Below the pieces are notes generated by a model that saw only the letters and a program-made list of their open reading frames with translations, had not been told where the DNA came from and did no database searches. DNA of 64,000 bases from Marifrigoribacter sp047730175 (lineage in GTDB: Bacteria; Bacteroidota; Bacteroidia; Flavobacteriales; Flavobacteriaceae): NCBI RefSeq assembly GCF_047730175.1, contig NZ_CP159833.1, positions 2,232,001 through 2,296,000 of the forward strand, written 5' to 3'. Shown piece by piece: positions 35,497 to 44,259 of the stretch. A program made the translations under genes and the position numbers. Each line of letters opens with the position of its first letter. Position 1 is the stretch's first letter.

Positions 35497-36207
35497 TTAA
35501 GGATATTTTACGTAGATATCGCCTGTTTTAATTTCATCTGGCAATGCTTTAATAAATTCATTAAAATCAGTTTCATTTTTCCATGTCTTAAAAGAAAATT
35601 TCATGGACTCATAAGGCGAAAAGTTATAAGATAATGAATCAAATTTAGATAATGTATTCATGCATTCGAGTGCTAAATCCTTGAGCTTGGCATTATATTC
35701 AAAACTAAGTAAGGGTAACGGCTGAGATAGCCCTTTTAAAACTTCTAATTCATATCCTTCAACATCAATTTTACAAAAAACAGGGATTCCATAGTCCTCG
35801 ATTAATTGATCTAGCGTACTAATTTTTGTTGGTTCTAAAGAGTTCCATTGAATATTGAACTCTTTTTGGCCTTTGTATTTTTCAATGAATAGTTCACTAA
35901 AGGTGCAGACTTCACTAATCGTTGAAATATAAATATCTTTTTGCCCAGCTTCACTTCCTATGCCTAGTTGGAGGAGGGTGGAATTCTTTTCATTTCCAAA
36001 TTTTTCTTTCAGAATAAGGTAGGTCTTTTTTACTGGCTCAACACTGACTACTCGGGCTTTTAAGTTTAAAAATATTTCGGTTCTATTGCCAATGTTGGCT
36101 CCAATATCGAAGCACAAATCACCCTCATTAATATAGTTACCATAGAACTGTTTAAACTTCTTCTTTCGTCTAAGGGTGGAGATTTTTTTTTTAAGATGTT
36201 TAATCAT
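35497..36207 (-). CDS. FkbM family methyltransferase
   Basis: A 236-residue class I SAM methyltransferase. CFDIGANIGNRTEIFL is motif I and KIDVEGYELEVLKGL is the FkbM signature. Members O-methylate sugars, polyketides or other metabolites; the substrate is not visible here. The N-terminus is very basic (KKKISTLRRKKKFKQ). Confidence 0.85.
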   Translation of the reverse strand: MIKHLKKKISTLRRKKKFKQFYGNYINEGDLCFDIGANIGNRTEIFLNLKARVVSVEPVKKTYLILKEKFGNEKNSTLLQLGIGSEAGQKDIYISTISEVCTFSELFIEKYKGQKEFNIQWNSLEPTKISTLDQLIEDYGIPVFCKIDVEGYELEVLKGLSQPLPLLSFEYNAKLKDLALECMNTLSKFDSLSYNFSPYESMKFSFKTWKNETDFNEFIKALPDEIKTGDIYVKYP

Positions 36208-36255
36208 ATTCTACCTCATTTATCATAAATTTTGTTAGTCTGTTATCTGCTGTAA

Positions 36256-36897
36256 TTAATTCAGATTTGGTTGAGGTGTTAATCTTAAATAAGGCTTCAC
36301 TTCGGTATGACCCTTAGGAAATAAGGTAGGGATATCTTCGTTTGCAACGGAGGGTACAATGACACAATCATCTCCATTATTCCAGTTAGCTGGTGTAGCC
36401 ACTTTATGGTATGCCGTTAATTGTAAAGAATCAATTACTCTTAATAATTCATCAAAATTTCTACCTGTTGATGCAGGGTACGTAATCGTTAATTTCACTT
36501 CTTTGTCCGACCCAATCACAAATACGGATCTAATTGTAAGTTTACTGTCTGCATTTGGATGTATCATGTCATATAATGTGGCTATTTTTCTATCCTCATC
36601 AGCAATTATTGGAAAGTTGACTGTTGTGTTTTGTGTTTCATTTATATCCTTTATCCATCCATGATGTGAATCAACTCCATCAACACTTAACGCAACTACT
36701 TTAACACTTCTTTTGTCAAACTCGGCTTTGTATTTTGCTGCGGTACCTAATTCGGTTGTGCATACAGGTGTGTAATCTGCTGGATGAGAAAATAAAATCC
36801 CCCAACTATCTCCAAGCCAATTATGAAAATTGATTTCACCTTCTGATGATTGTGCCGTAAAGTTTGGTGCTTCGTCTCCTAATCTAATTGTACTCAT
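36256..36897 (-). CDS. Peroxiredoxin, 1-Cys (Prx6) type
   Basis: A 213-residue thiol peroxidase that reduces hydroperoxides. The peroxidatic Cys46 lies in HPADYTPVCTTELG. The C-terminal half (NWNNGDDCVIVPSV, KGHTEVKPYLRLTPQP) is that of the Prx6/AhpC-TSA long form. One more Cys occurs in GDDCVIV and could resolve. Cytoplasmic. Confidence 0.92.
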   Translation of the reverse strand: MSTIRLGDEAPNFTAQSSEGEINFHNWLGDSWGILFSHPADYTPVCTTELGTAAKYKAEFDKRSVKVVALSVDGVDSHHGWIKDINETQNTTVNFPIIADEDRKIATLYDMIHPNADSKLTIRSVFVIGSDKEVKLTITYPASTGRNFDELLRVIDSLQLTAYHKVATPANWNNGDDCVIVPSVANEDIPTLFPKGHTEVKPYLRLTPQPNLN

Positions 36898-36984
36898 TTT
36901 TTAGTTTTTTTTAATAATTATTTCATTTCAAGTTGCCTATAAAAGCATTATATAGCAAAAATTTAAGTTTTCATTTACTTAAAG

Positions 36985-37233
36985 CTATTTTGACTCTATC
37001 TTAGTTCCGTATTTATCCATTTCAGACCCACAATTTTTGCAAGTATAGCCACCGAACATAATTTGCCTTTGGTTTAAAGGTTTTCTTACTATGGGTTGTT
37101 TTTCATTACAAGTGGGGCAATAGGTTCGTTTTATATTGATACCAAGCTTTGCAAGTTTACTATCTTTCTTTATTAATGACAACAAGATTACCATCACAAT
37201 TCCAGCTATTATTGCAATTAAAAATATTTTCAT
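36985..37233 (-). CDS. Small zinc-ribbon membrane protein (82 aa)
   Basis: One N-terminal transmembrane helix (residues 2-19) followed by CPTC and CKNCG pairs 27 residues apart, a zinc-ribbon layout. The family is not recognised and no function can be given. Confidence 0.6.
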   Translation of the reverse strand: MKIFLIAIIAGIVMVILLSLIKKDSKLAKLGINIKRTYCPTCNEKQPIVRKPLNQRQIMFGGYTCKNCGSEMDKYGTKIESK

Positions 37234-37402
37234 AATTTATTCAACTAAGTGTTACTATCGTTCTTTTGTATTATGAAAGCTTGTGCTAAACTCCTGTTTC
37301 TTTTTTGTCAGAAATAAAGATAGTTAATTATTTGTACGAAATGTAATTCTAGTGTACACCTTCGCCATTTTTGTTATGTGTTGTTATAAATTATTATTAT
37401 TG

Positions 37403-37619
37403 TCAGATTGATGGAAACCAAATCCCTCTCGGAATTGGATTTCCAATGTTAGGTAAAATATGATCTTTCTCTAATTCCTACAATGAATTTAGTTTGACAA
37501 TTTCTTTTTTTAAATCAAAAAATCCAACGATGGAAAATTTATTTTCAAGAATAGAAATAGCATCATCCTTTTTACAAGCAGTTAGGCAGAATCCTATTTC
37601 TGAAATATCAGTAATTCCT
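37403..37619 (-). pseudogene. Remnant of a decayed gene
   Basis: In a 492-base stretch without a complete gene, one minus-strand frame reads GITDISEIGFCLTACKKDDA and continues to LKKEIVKLNSL, a TAG, then on to IGNPIPRGIWFPSI and TGA. The composition is protein-like and the frame is broken by one stop. I do not recognise the parent family. Confidence 0.35.
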
Positions 37620-37725
37620 TTTTTTATAAAGTATCAATTAAGTTTCATCATTATTTATAAGGGTTTTGTATAAAATTAGTGCTTTAGATTTATTTTAAAC
37701 TTTGTTGTACACTGTATTTATATAC

Positions 37726-38592
37726 TCACATTTGTTGTTTTGGGCCTATAGTCTTTATCCCAAAAGCTATAATAAGCCCACCAGTAAAGAACATAATAAG
37801 ACTATACACAGCAGGAGCAATAGCATAGTTATCGTTCATTAAAACTCCTGAAGCAATGGCAATTGCCATAGTGCCATTTTGTATTCCAGACTCTATCGAA
37901 ATTGTAAGCGATTGAGCTAAATTTAGTTTTGCAATTTTCGCTGTAATAAAACCTACTACAATGGTTATAATATTTAAGGCTAAGGTTGTTAATCCTGCTT
38001 GTTGTAAATATGGAATCATGTCTTCTTTTTTCTTTATGACTAATCCTATGATGACTAAAAATAAGACCGCTGCAGAAGCAATTTTAACGGGCTTACTCAT
38101 TTTATCTGCAAAAGCAGGTTTAGCACTCTTTAATGCCATACCAAGAGAAACAGGAATTATTACAATTGCAAAAATTTGAATCACTGTTTGTAATTTGTTG
38201 ATTTGGACCATTTCATCAGCATCTAAAAACTGGTTTAACGCAAAGTCTACTACAAACGGAATAGTGAAAATGGTTATCAGGCTATTGGCGGTCGTTAATG
38301 AAATGGATAAGCCAGTATCCCCTTTTGCCAAATAAGTAATAAGATTAGATGTTGGACCACCCGGGCATGCTGCCAAAATCATTACACCAATTGCAATGTC
38401 TGTTTCTACCTCAAATATGGAGAGTAATACATAGGCAATAATTGGCAACAAAATAATCTGATTAACTAGCCCAACGATTATTGCTTTTGGATTTTGAAGT
38501 AATCGAATAAAATCATTTTTAACCAGAGATAATCCCATGCCAAACATGATAATAATTAATGATATTGCGAGAATGACTGTTCCTATATCCAT
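37726..38592 (-). CDS. Bile acid:sodium symporter (BASS) family transporter
   Basis: A 288-residue membrane protein with about ten hydrophobic segments. ACPGGPTSNLITYLAKGDTGLS and the ESGIQNGTMAIAIA segment are the two crossover motifs of the BASS fold that bind sodium. Members move bile acids, pyruvate, pantoate or other organic anions with sodium; a marine flavobacterium is more likely to use it for a small organic acid. It stands alone. Confidence 0.85.
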   Translation of the reverse strand: MDIGTVILAISLIIIMFGMGLSLVKNDFIRLLQNPKAIIVGLVNQIILLPIIAYVLLSIFEVETDIAIGVMILAACPGGPTSNLITYLAKGDTGLSISLTTANSLITIFTIPFVVDFALNQFLDADEMVQINKLQTVIQIFAIVIIPVSLGMALKSAKPAFADKMSKPVKIASAAVLFLVIIGLVIKKKEDMIPYLQQAGLTTLALNIITIVVGFITAKIAKLNLAQSLTISIESGIQNGTMAIAIASGVLMNDNYAIAPAVYSLIMFFTGGLIIAFGIKTIGPKQQM

Positions 38593-38658
38593 TGTTCTTA
38601 AGTTCCTTTTTAATTAATATCAATAACTTTTTTTTTGGAGTTGTTTCCAACTGGCTTT

Positions 38659-39025
38659 TTATTCAAACCATTTGTTTATACTAAATCTGCATTGTCTTGC
38701 TTTCAGAGTTCTAGCTAATTTTCCGCAATTATTACAATTATTTATAAACACTTCATTTAGCGAACCATTCATTATTCTTTCAACTGTATTAAAAAAAAAT
38801 ATCTTCGCCATTTTCTATTAACTTTAATATTTCTGGATCAGATGAAATTCATTCTATTCTTTTATAGGCTGTCATTCTATTATCATTTTCAGTTAGGGGA
38901 GCAAGTTTTATTAATGAAATAATATGTCTATATGCTTTATATTCATCTTCATTGAATAGACCAACATAATGAATTCTAATATATTTAATTAATTCTTCGG
39001 TTATTAAGTACAAATGTTTTTTTTG
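38659..39025 (-). pseudogene. Decayed gene with in-frame stop and poly-T frameshift
   Basis: In a 612-base gap, the minus strand reads KKHLYLITEELIKYIRIHYV and on to MTAYKRIE, a TGA, ISSDPEILKLIENGEDIFF, then a run of nine T with a shift into another frame reading NTVERIMNGSLNEVFINNCN, NCGKLARTLKA and a TAA at 38659. Protein-like on both sides of each break, so a real gene that has been inactivated. Family not recognised; a CNNCGK pair hints at metal binding. Confidence 0.55.
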
Positions 39026-39204
39026 ACTTGCTTGAAACGTGTTTGTATAAGATTTGTGCGACTTAAAAATCGGATATTTTTTGGTGTTAGCAAATCGTTT
39101 GTTGAATGTTTGTCGGTTTGTTATTTAGTTTAAATGTAAGAATAAATTTTATGAGGTGTTACCACACGTTTTGTACTTATTTTGATATTGAGGTCAATAC
39201 GCTT

Positions 39205-40302
39205 TTAGTCAGCTAACAAAAATGATAATTTAACACAGGTCCCCTTTTCGTTATTGGATGAAGAACTAATTTCCCCACTGTAAAACTCAATAAGTTTAAT
39301 TGCAGTAATTAATCCTAAGCCTAGCCCTTGTTGGTCCATTTTATCGCGATTGAATTGAGTAAATGCTTCAATGTTCTTTTTCATCATCCCATCTATTCCA
39401 ATACCTATATCACATACCGAAATGTGAACAAAAGTTTCATCTGTAATAACTTCAATAAGCACAGGATCTTCTTTTTTTGAAAACTTAAATGCATTATCCA
39501 CAATGTTGGAAATAATAATTTCAAAATGGTTTAATGAAATTTTAGCATTAAAAAAATTTGGGTTTATTTTTAGATCCGAAAGGCGATTGTGTTTTTTAGC
39601 AACTTGTTCACATTGATTAGATAACATTAGGACTCCATACTCAATTATTTCGCTCTGCAGAAGATCCTTTTTGGATTCATCATTTAATAGTAATTCTACT
39701 TCTGTGTGATATAAAAATTTTTGAATAGTATCAAGAAGTCTGTGGCCAGACTCATAAATTCCTTCCGAAAACTCCAATATTTCTTCACGACTTAATTCAG
39801 GATCCTCTTTCATAAGTGATGATAGTCCAATAATCCCGTTTAAGGGAGTTCTTAGTTCATGAGGCAAGGCACGTGAAATATTATATTGTAAATTTTCTCT
39901 TTTCTCTTTTTCTGAGCGCTCTCTTTTTGTTGCTTTTGCCAGCCTGCTTTTAATGGAGCTAATCAATAAATCAATGTCAAATGGTTTCGTAATGTAATCA
40001 TCAGCACCCATTATCATTCCTTGTCTTACATCTTCAGTCGTAGCTTTGGCTGTGAGAAATATAAATGGGGTATCTTTCAAAATAACATCATGTTGAAGTT
40101 CATTAAACACCTGAAAACCATCTTTAATAGGCATCATAATATCGCATAAAATTAAGTCAGGAGAGTATTCTTTTGCACGATCAATTCCTTCCTGTCCATT
40201 TTCAGCGGTTACTACTTCCATTCCTTCAAAAACTAAGATATCCTTAAGTTCTTCCCTGATACTTTGAGTATCATCGATGACTAAAACTTTTGAACTTTTC
40301 AT
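39205..40302 (-). CDS. Response regulator-histidine kinase hybrid (REC-HisKA-HATPase)
   Basis: A 365-residue protein. REC domain 5-120 with Asp10, Asp11, phospho-acceptor Asp54 and Lys106. HisKA at about 138-205 with His148 in ALPHELRTPLNG. HATPase_c at about 245-365 with NIVDNAFKF (N box) and GLGLGLITAIKL. The order REC then kinase suggests it receives phosphate from another kinase, most simply the PAS kinase encoded 40 bases upstream. Cytoplasmic, no membrane segment. Confidence 0.9.
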   Translation of the reverse strand: MKSSKVLVIDDTQSIREELKDILVFEGMEVVTAENGQEGIDRAKEYSPDLILCDIMMPIKDGFQVFNELQHDVILKDTPFIFLTAKATTEDVRQGMIMGADDYITKPFDIDLLISSIKSRLAKATKRERSEKEKRENLQYNISRALPHELRTPLNGIIGLSSLMKEDPELSREEILEFSEGIYESGHRLLDTIQKFLYHTEVELLLNDESKKDLLQSEIIEYGVLMLSNQCEQVAKKHNRLSDLKINPNFFNAKISLNHFEIIISNIVDNAFKFSKKEDPVLIEVITDETFVHISVCDIGIGIDGMMKKNIEAFTQFNRDKMDQQGLGLGLITAIKLIEFYSGEISSSSNNEKGTCVKLSFLLAD

Positions 40303-40342
40303 TTTTTTGGTTTTGATATATTGTTAAAAAATATTTTTGCAA

Positions 40343-43186
40343 TTAAATCGTTCCTTCATATGGAAGAGAAACGATAAATGTTGATCCGTTATTTAGTTTG
40401 CTTTCTACTTTTATTTTGCCCTTATGTAAATCAATTGCTGTTTGTAAAACAGATAATCCAAGTCCTGTTCCTTGAATATTTCCAACATTTTTGCCCCGAT
40501 GGAAAGGTTCAAAAAGTGATTTTTGATCTTTTTCAGAAATCCCAATACCCTGATCTGTGACCGAAAGAATAACTTCGTTTTCTTCTTGTCGGATTTCAAT
40601 TATAATGCTGGCAGGCGCTTCAGAATATTTTAAGGCATTCGATAATAGATTGATAATAATGTGTTTGATCCATTTTGGATCGGCATTCAGCATTATTTTA
40701 TCTATTGAAATTTTATATATAACTTCTCTTTCCTTTTCTTGGGTAAGTTGGTAGTCCGAAATAATATTTTTTACTAAAACAACCAAATCCAGCTCAGTGG
40801 CATTGAACTCCAGTCTCTGCACCTCAGATTTTCCCATAATCAAAATATCTTCGAGCATGATGGTCATGTCGCTAACTTCTCTCTTAATTTTAAACAACCT
40901 TTTATCAATTTCTTCTTGGCTTAGTTTATCTTTATACCTTAAAATAACATCGGTTGCGGCTTGTATGGCAGCAAGGGGTGTTCTAAATTCGTGGGAAGCC
41001 ATCGCAACAAAACTGGTTTTAATTTTCCCTAATTCCTTTTCTCTTTCCAGCGAATTTTCCAATTCAAATGTCCTTTTTTTCACAGTGTCCTCCAGATTGG
41101 TTTTGTAGTTATCCATTTTGGAAATATCCTGACCTACTCCCAATACTCCCGTAATTTCTCCATCTGCATTTCTACGAGTGGACGAATTCAGCAAAACCAT
41201 AACTCTTTGGTTATTCTTGGTAAAGAGCGGGAATTCGTAGTTGGCTGTTTCCTTACCTTTTAAAGCATTGTCCAAGACTAGTTTTACCGCTTCACGATAA
41301 TCATCAGTGATATAGGTTTCTACCAGATCTTTTCCCAGTACTTCTTCTTTTTTGAATCCTGTAATTTTTTCAGAGGTCTGATTCCACTCGTTTACTTTAC
41401 CCTTCGCGTCAATTCCGAAAATTGGAGCGTTTGCGGTTTCAATAAACTGGCGTAATTCTGTTGCTACGGCCTCGGTTTCAGTTCTTAGTTTATCCATTTG
41501 GGAAATATCCTGCCCTACTCCCAATACACCAACTATTTTACCATCGGCATTTCTACGGGAGGAGGAGTTGAGTAGTACCATCACTCTTTGGTTATCCTTG
41601 GTAAATAGCGGGAATTCGTAGTTGGCTATTTCCTTACCTTTTAAAGCATTGTCCAAGACCAGTTTTACCGCATCACGATAATCTTCGGTGATATAAGTCT
41701 GTACCAAATCTTTTCCTAATACATCGACTTTTTTAAATCCTGTAATTTTCTCAGAAGTCTCGTTCCATTCGTTTACAAGGCCATGACTATCAATACCAAA
41801 AATAGGGGCATTGGCAGTTTCTATAAACTGACGCAATTCTTTTGCAATGGATTCCGATGCTGTTCGAAGTTTATCAATCTCTGTAATATCTTGACCTACC
41901 CCTAATACTCCTGTGATTTCTCCAGCTGCATTTCTACGTGTACTTGAATTTAATAAAACCATTACACGCTCTCCATCTTTAGCAAATAAAGGAAATTCAT
42001 AGTTGGCAGTTTCTTTTCCTTCTAGTGCATTCTCTAATACTTTTTTTACTGATTCTCGGTAATCTTCGGTGATGTAGGTTTGTACAAGATCATTTCCTAA
42101 TACTTCGCCTTTTGTAAAACCGGTAATTTTCTCAGAAGTTTGATTCCACTCATTAACAAGCCCTTTGTTGTCAATCCCAAAAATAGGTGCATTGGCAGTA
42201 TCAATTAGTAGCGTTAACTCAAGAGCTACACTTTCCATTTCAGAACGATAACCTTCAAGCTTTTTTTGAAAGGCAAGTTCTTTATTGGCAAGAATTAATT
42301 CATCTGCTCGTTTTTCTTTCTCCCTGTTTTGAAAAGCAAGTTCAGTGTTGGCGAGTGCTAACTCATCTGCTCGTTTTTCTTTCTCTTCATTTTGAAAAGC
42401 AAGTTCAGTGTTGGCGAGTGCTAACTCATCTGCTCGTTTTTCTTTCTCTTTATTTTGAAAAGCAAGTTCCGTGTTGGCAAGTGCTAACTCATCTGCTCGT
42501 TTTTCTTTCTCTTCATTTTGAAAAGCAAGTTCCGTGTTGGCAAGTGCTAACTCATCTGCTCGTTTTTCTTTCTCTTTATTTTGAAAAGCAAGTTCCGTGT
42601 TGGCAAGTGCTAACTCATCTGCTCGTTTTTCTTTCTCTTTATTTTGAAAAGCAAGTTCCGTGTTGGCGAGTGCTAACTCATCTGCTCGTTTTTCTTTCTC
42701 TTCATTTTGAAAAGCAAGTTCCGTGTTGGCGAGTGCTAACTCATCTGCTCGTTTTTCTTTCTCTTCATTTTGAAAAGCAAGTTCCGTGTTGGCGAGTGCT
42801 AACTCATCTGCTCGTTTTTCTTTCTCTTTATTTTGAAAAGCAAGTTCCGTGTTGGCGAGTGCTAACTCATCTGCTCGTTTTTCTTTCTCTTTATTTTGAA
42901 AAGCAAGTTCCGTGTTGGCGAGTGCTAACTCATCTGCTCGTTTTTCTTTCTCTTTATTTTGAAAAGCAAGTTCCGTGTTGGCGAGTGCTAACTCATCTGC
43001 TCGTTTTTCTTTCTCTTCATTTTGAAAAGCAAGTTCCGTGTTGGCGAGTGCTAACTCATCTGCTCGTTTTTCTTTCTCTTCATTTTGAAATGCAAGTTCC
43101 TTTTGATTTTTCAGAATTTCGTTTGCTCCTTTGAGTGTCTTTATTTCAGCAAGAAGTTCCAGTTTACTCTTTTCTTGTTTACCCAT
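40343..43186 (-). CDS. Sensor histidine kinase with 13 coiled-coil repeats and three PAS domains
   Basis: A 947-residue protein without membrane segments. Residues 1-30 lead in; 31-303 are thirteen copies of a 21-residue repeat (LAFQNxEKEKRADELALANTE), three heptads each, hence one long coiled coil. Three PAS domains follow (about 325-440, 450-567 and 577-694), each near FIETANAPIFGID..VNEWN. Then HisKA with His732 in MASHEFRTPL and HATPase_c with NLLSNALKYSEAP and GTGLGLSV. It precedes the hybrid regulator and should signal to it. Repeat number is probably variable. Confidence 0.92.
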   Translation of the reverse strand: MGKQEKSKLELLAEIKTLKGANEILKNQKELAFQNEEKEKRADELALANTELAFQNEEKEKRADELALANTELAFQNKEKEKRADELALANTELAFQNKEKEKRADELALANTELAFQNKEKEKRADELALANTELAFQNEEKEKRADELALANTELAFQNEEKEKRADELALANTELAFQNKEKEKRADELALANTELAFQNKEKEKRADELALANTELAFQNEEKEKRADELALANTELAFQNKEKEKRADELALANTELAFQNEEKEKRADELALANTELAFQNREKEKRADELILANKELAFQKKLEGYRSEMESVALELTLLIDTANAPIFGIDNKGLVNEWNQTSEKITGFTKGEVLGNDLVQTYITEDYRESVKKVLENALEGKETANYEFPLFAKDGERVMVLLNSSTRRNAAGEITGVLGVGQDITEIDKLRTASESIAKELRQFIETANAPIFGIDSHGLVNEWNETSEKITGFKKVDVLGKDLVQTYITEDYRDAVKLVLDNALKGKEIANYEFPLFTKDNQRVMVLLNSSSRRNADGKIVGVLGVGQDISQMDKLRTETEAVATELRQFIETANAPIFGIDAKGKVNEWNQTSEKITGFKKEEVLGKDLVETYITDDYREAVKLVLDNALKGKETANYEFPLFTKNNQRVMVLLNSSTRRNADGEITGVLGVGQDISKMDNYKTNLEDTVKKRTFELENSLEREKELGKIKTSFVAMASHEFRTPLAAIQAATDVILRYKDKLSQEEIDKRLFKIKREVSDMTIMLEDILIMGKSEVQRLEFNATELDLVVLVKNIISDYQLTQEKEREVIYKISIDKIMLNADPKWIKHIIINLLSNALKYSEAPASIIIEIRQEENEVILSVTDQGIGISEKDQKSLFEPFHRGKNVGNIQGTGLGLSVLQTAIDLHKGKIKVESKLNNGSTFIVSLPYEGTI
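42278..43096 (-). repeat. 63-bp tandem repeat, 13 copies, in the sensor kinase gene
   Basis: Thirteen in-frame 63-bp units differing by a few bases, mainly at the sixth codon (GAA/AAA/AGG for Glu/Lys/Arg) and in third positions (GCG/GCA). A fourteenth partial copy follows. Such low divergence indicates recent expansion by slippage or unequal crossing over. Confidence 0.95.
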
Positions 43187-43300
43187 TGTTAACGAATTTA
43201 GTTCTATGCAGTTCAGAAATTAATAAACTTATCAGCGTTTCTTATATATTTGGGCACAAATATACAAATTATATAGAGACGCTTAGATGCCTTCAATTAA

Positions 43301-43504
43301 TGTTTGGTAACGGCTCGGCTATGATTAGTGTGGGGCGGTGATTTACAATTCCCATTGCGCCACAACTTGTAGCCAAATCTTTTTATTTTGTTTTATTTTT
43401 TTATTTTAAAGCCAAATCAAAAAGATTTGGCGGATTTGGTTTAAAGCTCTTAACTTTAGATTAAGCACAAAACCCCGTATTAATTATAGCTTTTGTTGTG
43501 CGCA
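43301..43504 (-). repeat. attC-like site E7, end of the cassette array
   Basis: Minus strand left arm TGCGCACAAC (43504 to 43495), right end CATAGCCGAGC then CGTTACCAAACA (to 43301). The left arm matches 8/10 the complement of its own unit's 5' junction (TGCGTATAAC, 44121-44130) but 3/10 that of the sequence at its own right end. It contains inner repeats of CCAAATC type. At 204 bp it is the longest site. It closes the array before the sensor kinase gene. Confidence 0.75.
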
Positions 43505-43574
43505 GGCTTTCTGCGTTCTGTTTTTAGCTATTGGTTATCTCTGTTTAAACGCTCTTTAAGAGTATGCTTTTTAT

Positions 43575-44084
43575 TTAAATTATTTCCTTTTGAAAATAAC
43601 AAACTTCTCCATCTTTATAGTGTTCTGGTAATCCATTCGTGTTTTCGATTTCTTTTGTTCCTAAAAATTCAAAACCGAGTTTTTCATAATGAGTAATTAA
43701 ACCCTTATTTAAACCAACAGTATCCATTCGGATATATTTAAGGTCTTTATTTTTTCCAAATTCATTAGCCCAATCAATTAATTTTTTGACTAAGTTTTGA
43801 CCTCTAAATAAAGGGTTTGTAGCGATTCGATGAATATAAACTGAAGGTTGTTTATTATCATTTCCCCAAATCAATTCGTCGCTTAGTGCTGTCGCCCATA
43901 TACAAGCAATTTGTTCGTTAATCATTAACTTCCATTGTCTGTTTTCTTCTATTTCACTTATTATTAATTTTTTCGGGAATTCAGGCCAATAAACTTGATT
44001 TTTCGATTTCATATAATCGGAAGCGATTCTATACAAGTCAAATATTTTAGGAACATCTGTAGATTCACTATTTTCTATTGTCAT
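43575..44084 (-). CDS. GNAT family N-acetyltransferase (cassette 6)
   Basis: A 169-residue acetyl-CoA-dependent acetyltransferase. Motif A reads HRIATNPLFRGQNLVKKLIDWA (acetyl-CoA pyrophosphate loop RGQNLV) and HYEKLGFEFLGTKE is motif B. Small-molecule or antibiotic acetylation is possible; GNAT genes are common integron cargo. The ATG lies 46 bases after the site E6 core. The stop is 70 bases before the left arm of E7, a looser fit than in the other units. Confidence 0.87.
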   Translation of the reverse strand: MTIENSESTDVPKIFDLYRIASDYMKSKNQVYWPEFPKKLIISEIEENRQWKLMINEQIACIWATALSDELIWGNDNKQPSVYIHRIATNPLFRGQNLVKKLIDWANEFGKNKDLKYIRMDTVGLNKGLITHYEKLGFEFLGTKEIENTNGLPEHYKDGEVCYFQKEII

Positions 44085-44120
44085 ATAATAAGTTTAATTA
44101 TTAACACGATTTTTTCAGCT

Positions 44121-44255
44121 TGCGTATAACGATTTGGCTATGAGTAGTTGCGAGGTTAGCACTTAACTTAGCAAGTACGAACCAAGTTGGAAATTCCATA
44201 GGAATTTCCAAAGTAGGCGAGAACCAGCAATTACTTATAGCCATTGTTACAAATA
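44121..44255 (-). repeat. attC-like site E6
   Basis: Minus strand left arm TATTTGTAAC (44255 to 44246), inner hairpin GGAAATTCC-ATA-GGAATTTCC on either strand, right end CATAGCCAAAT then CGTTATACGCA (to 44121). The left arm is 10/10 identical to the complement of the 5' junction of its own unit (45450-45459) but 6/10 to that of its right end. Confidence 0.85.
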
Positions 44256-44259
44256 GTTT

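Noticed and set aside
42278..43096. Regular repeats that could suggest a CRISPR array
   Set aside because: The units are contiguous 63-bp copies without unique spacers and are in frame in a kinase gene.
42187..43134. Long plus-strand frame (315 codons) opposite the sensor kinase repeats, with Trp/Cys-rich repeats
   Set aside because: It is the mirror of the 63-bp repeat units of the kinase gene; a repeat without a stop in one frame is stop-free over all copies. No start signal or family likeness.
40343..43504. Sensor kinase gene as a further member of the cassette array
   Set aside because: After the last site (E7) there is no closing site on the other side of the kinase gene, and it forms an operon with the response regulator.
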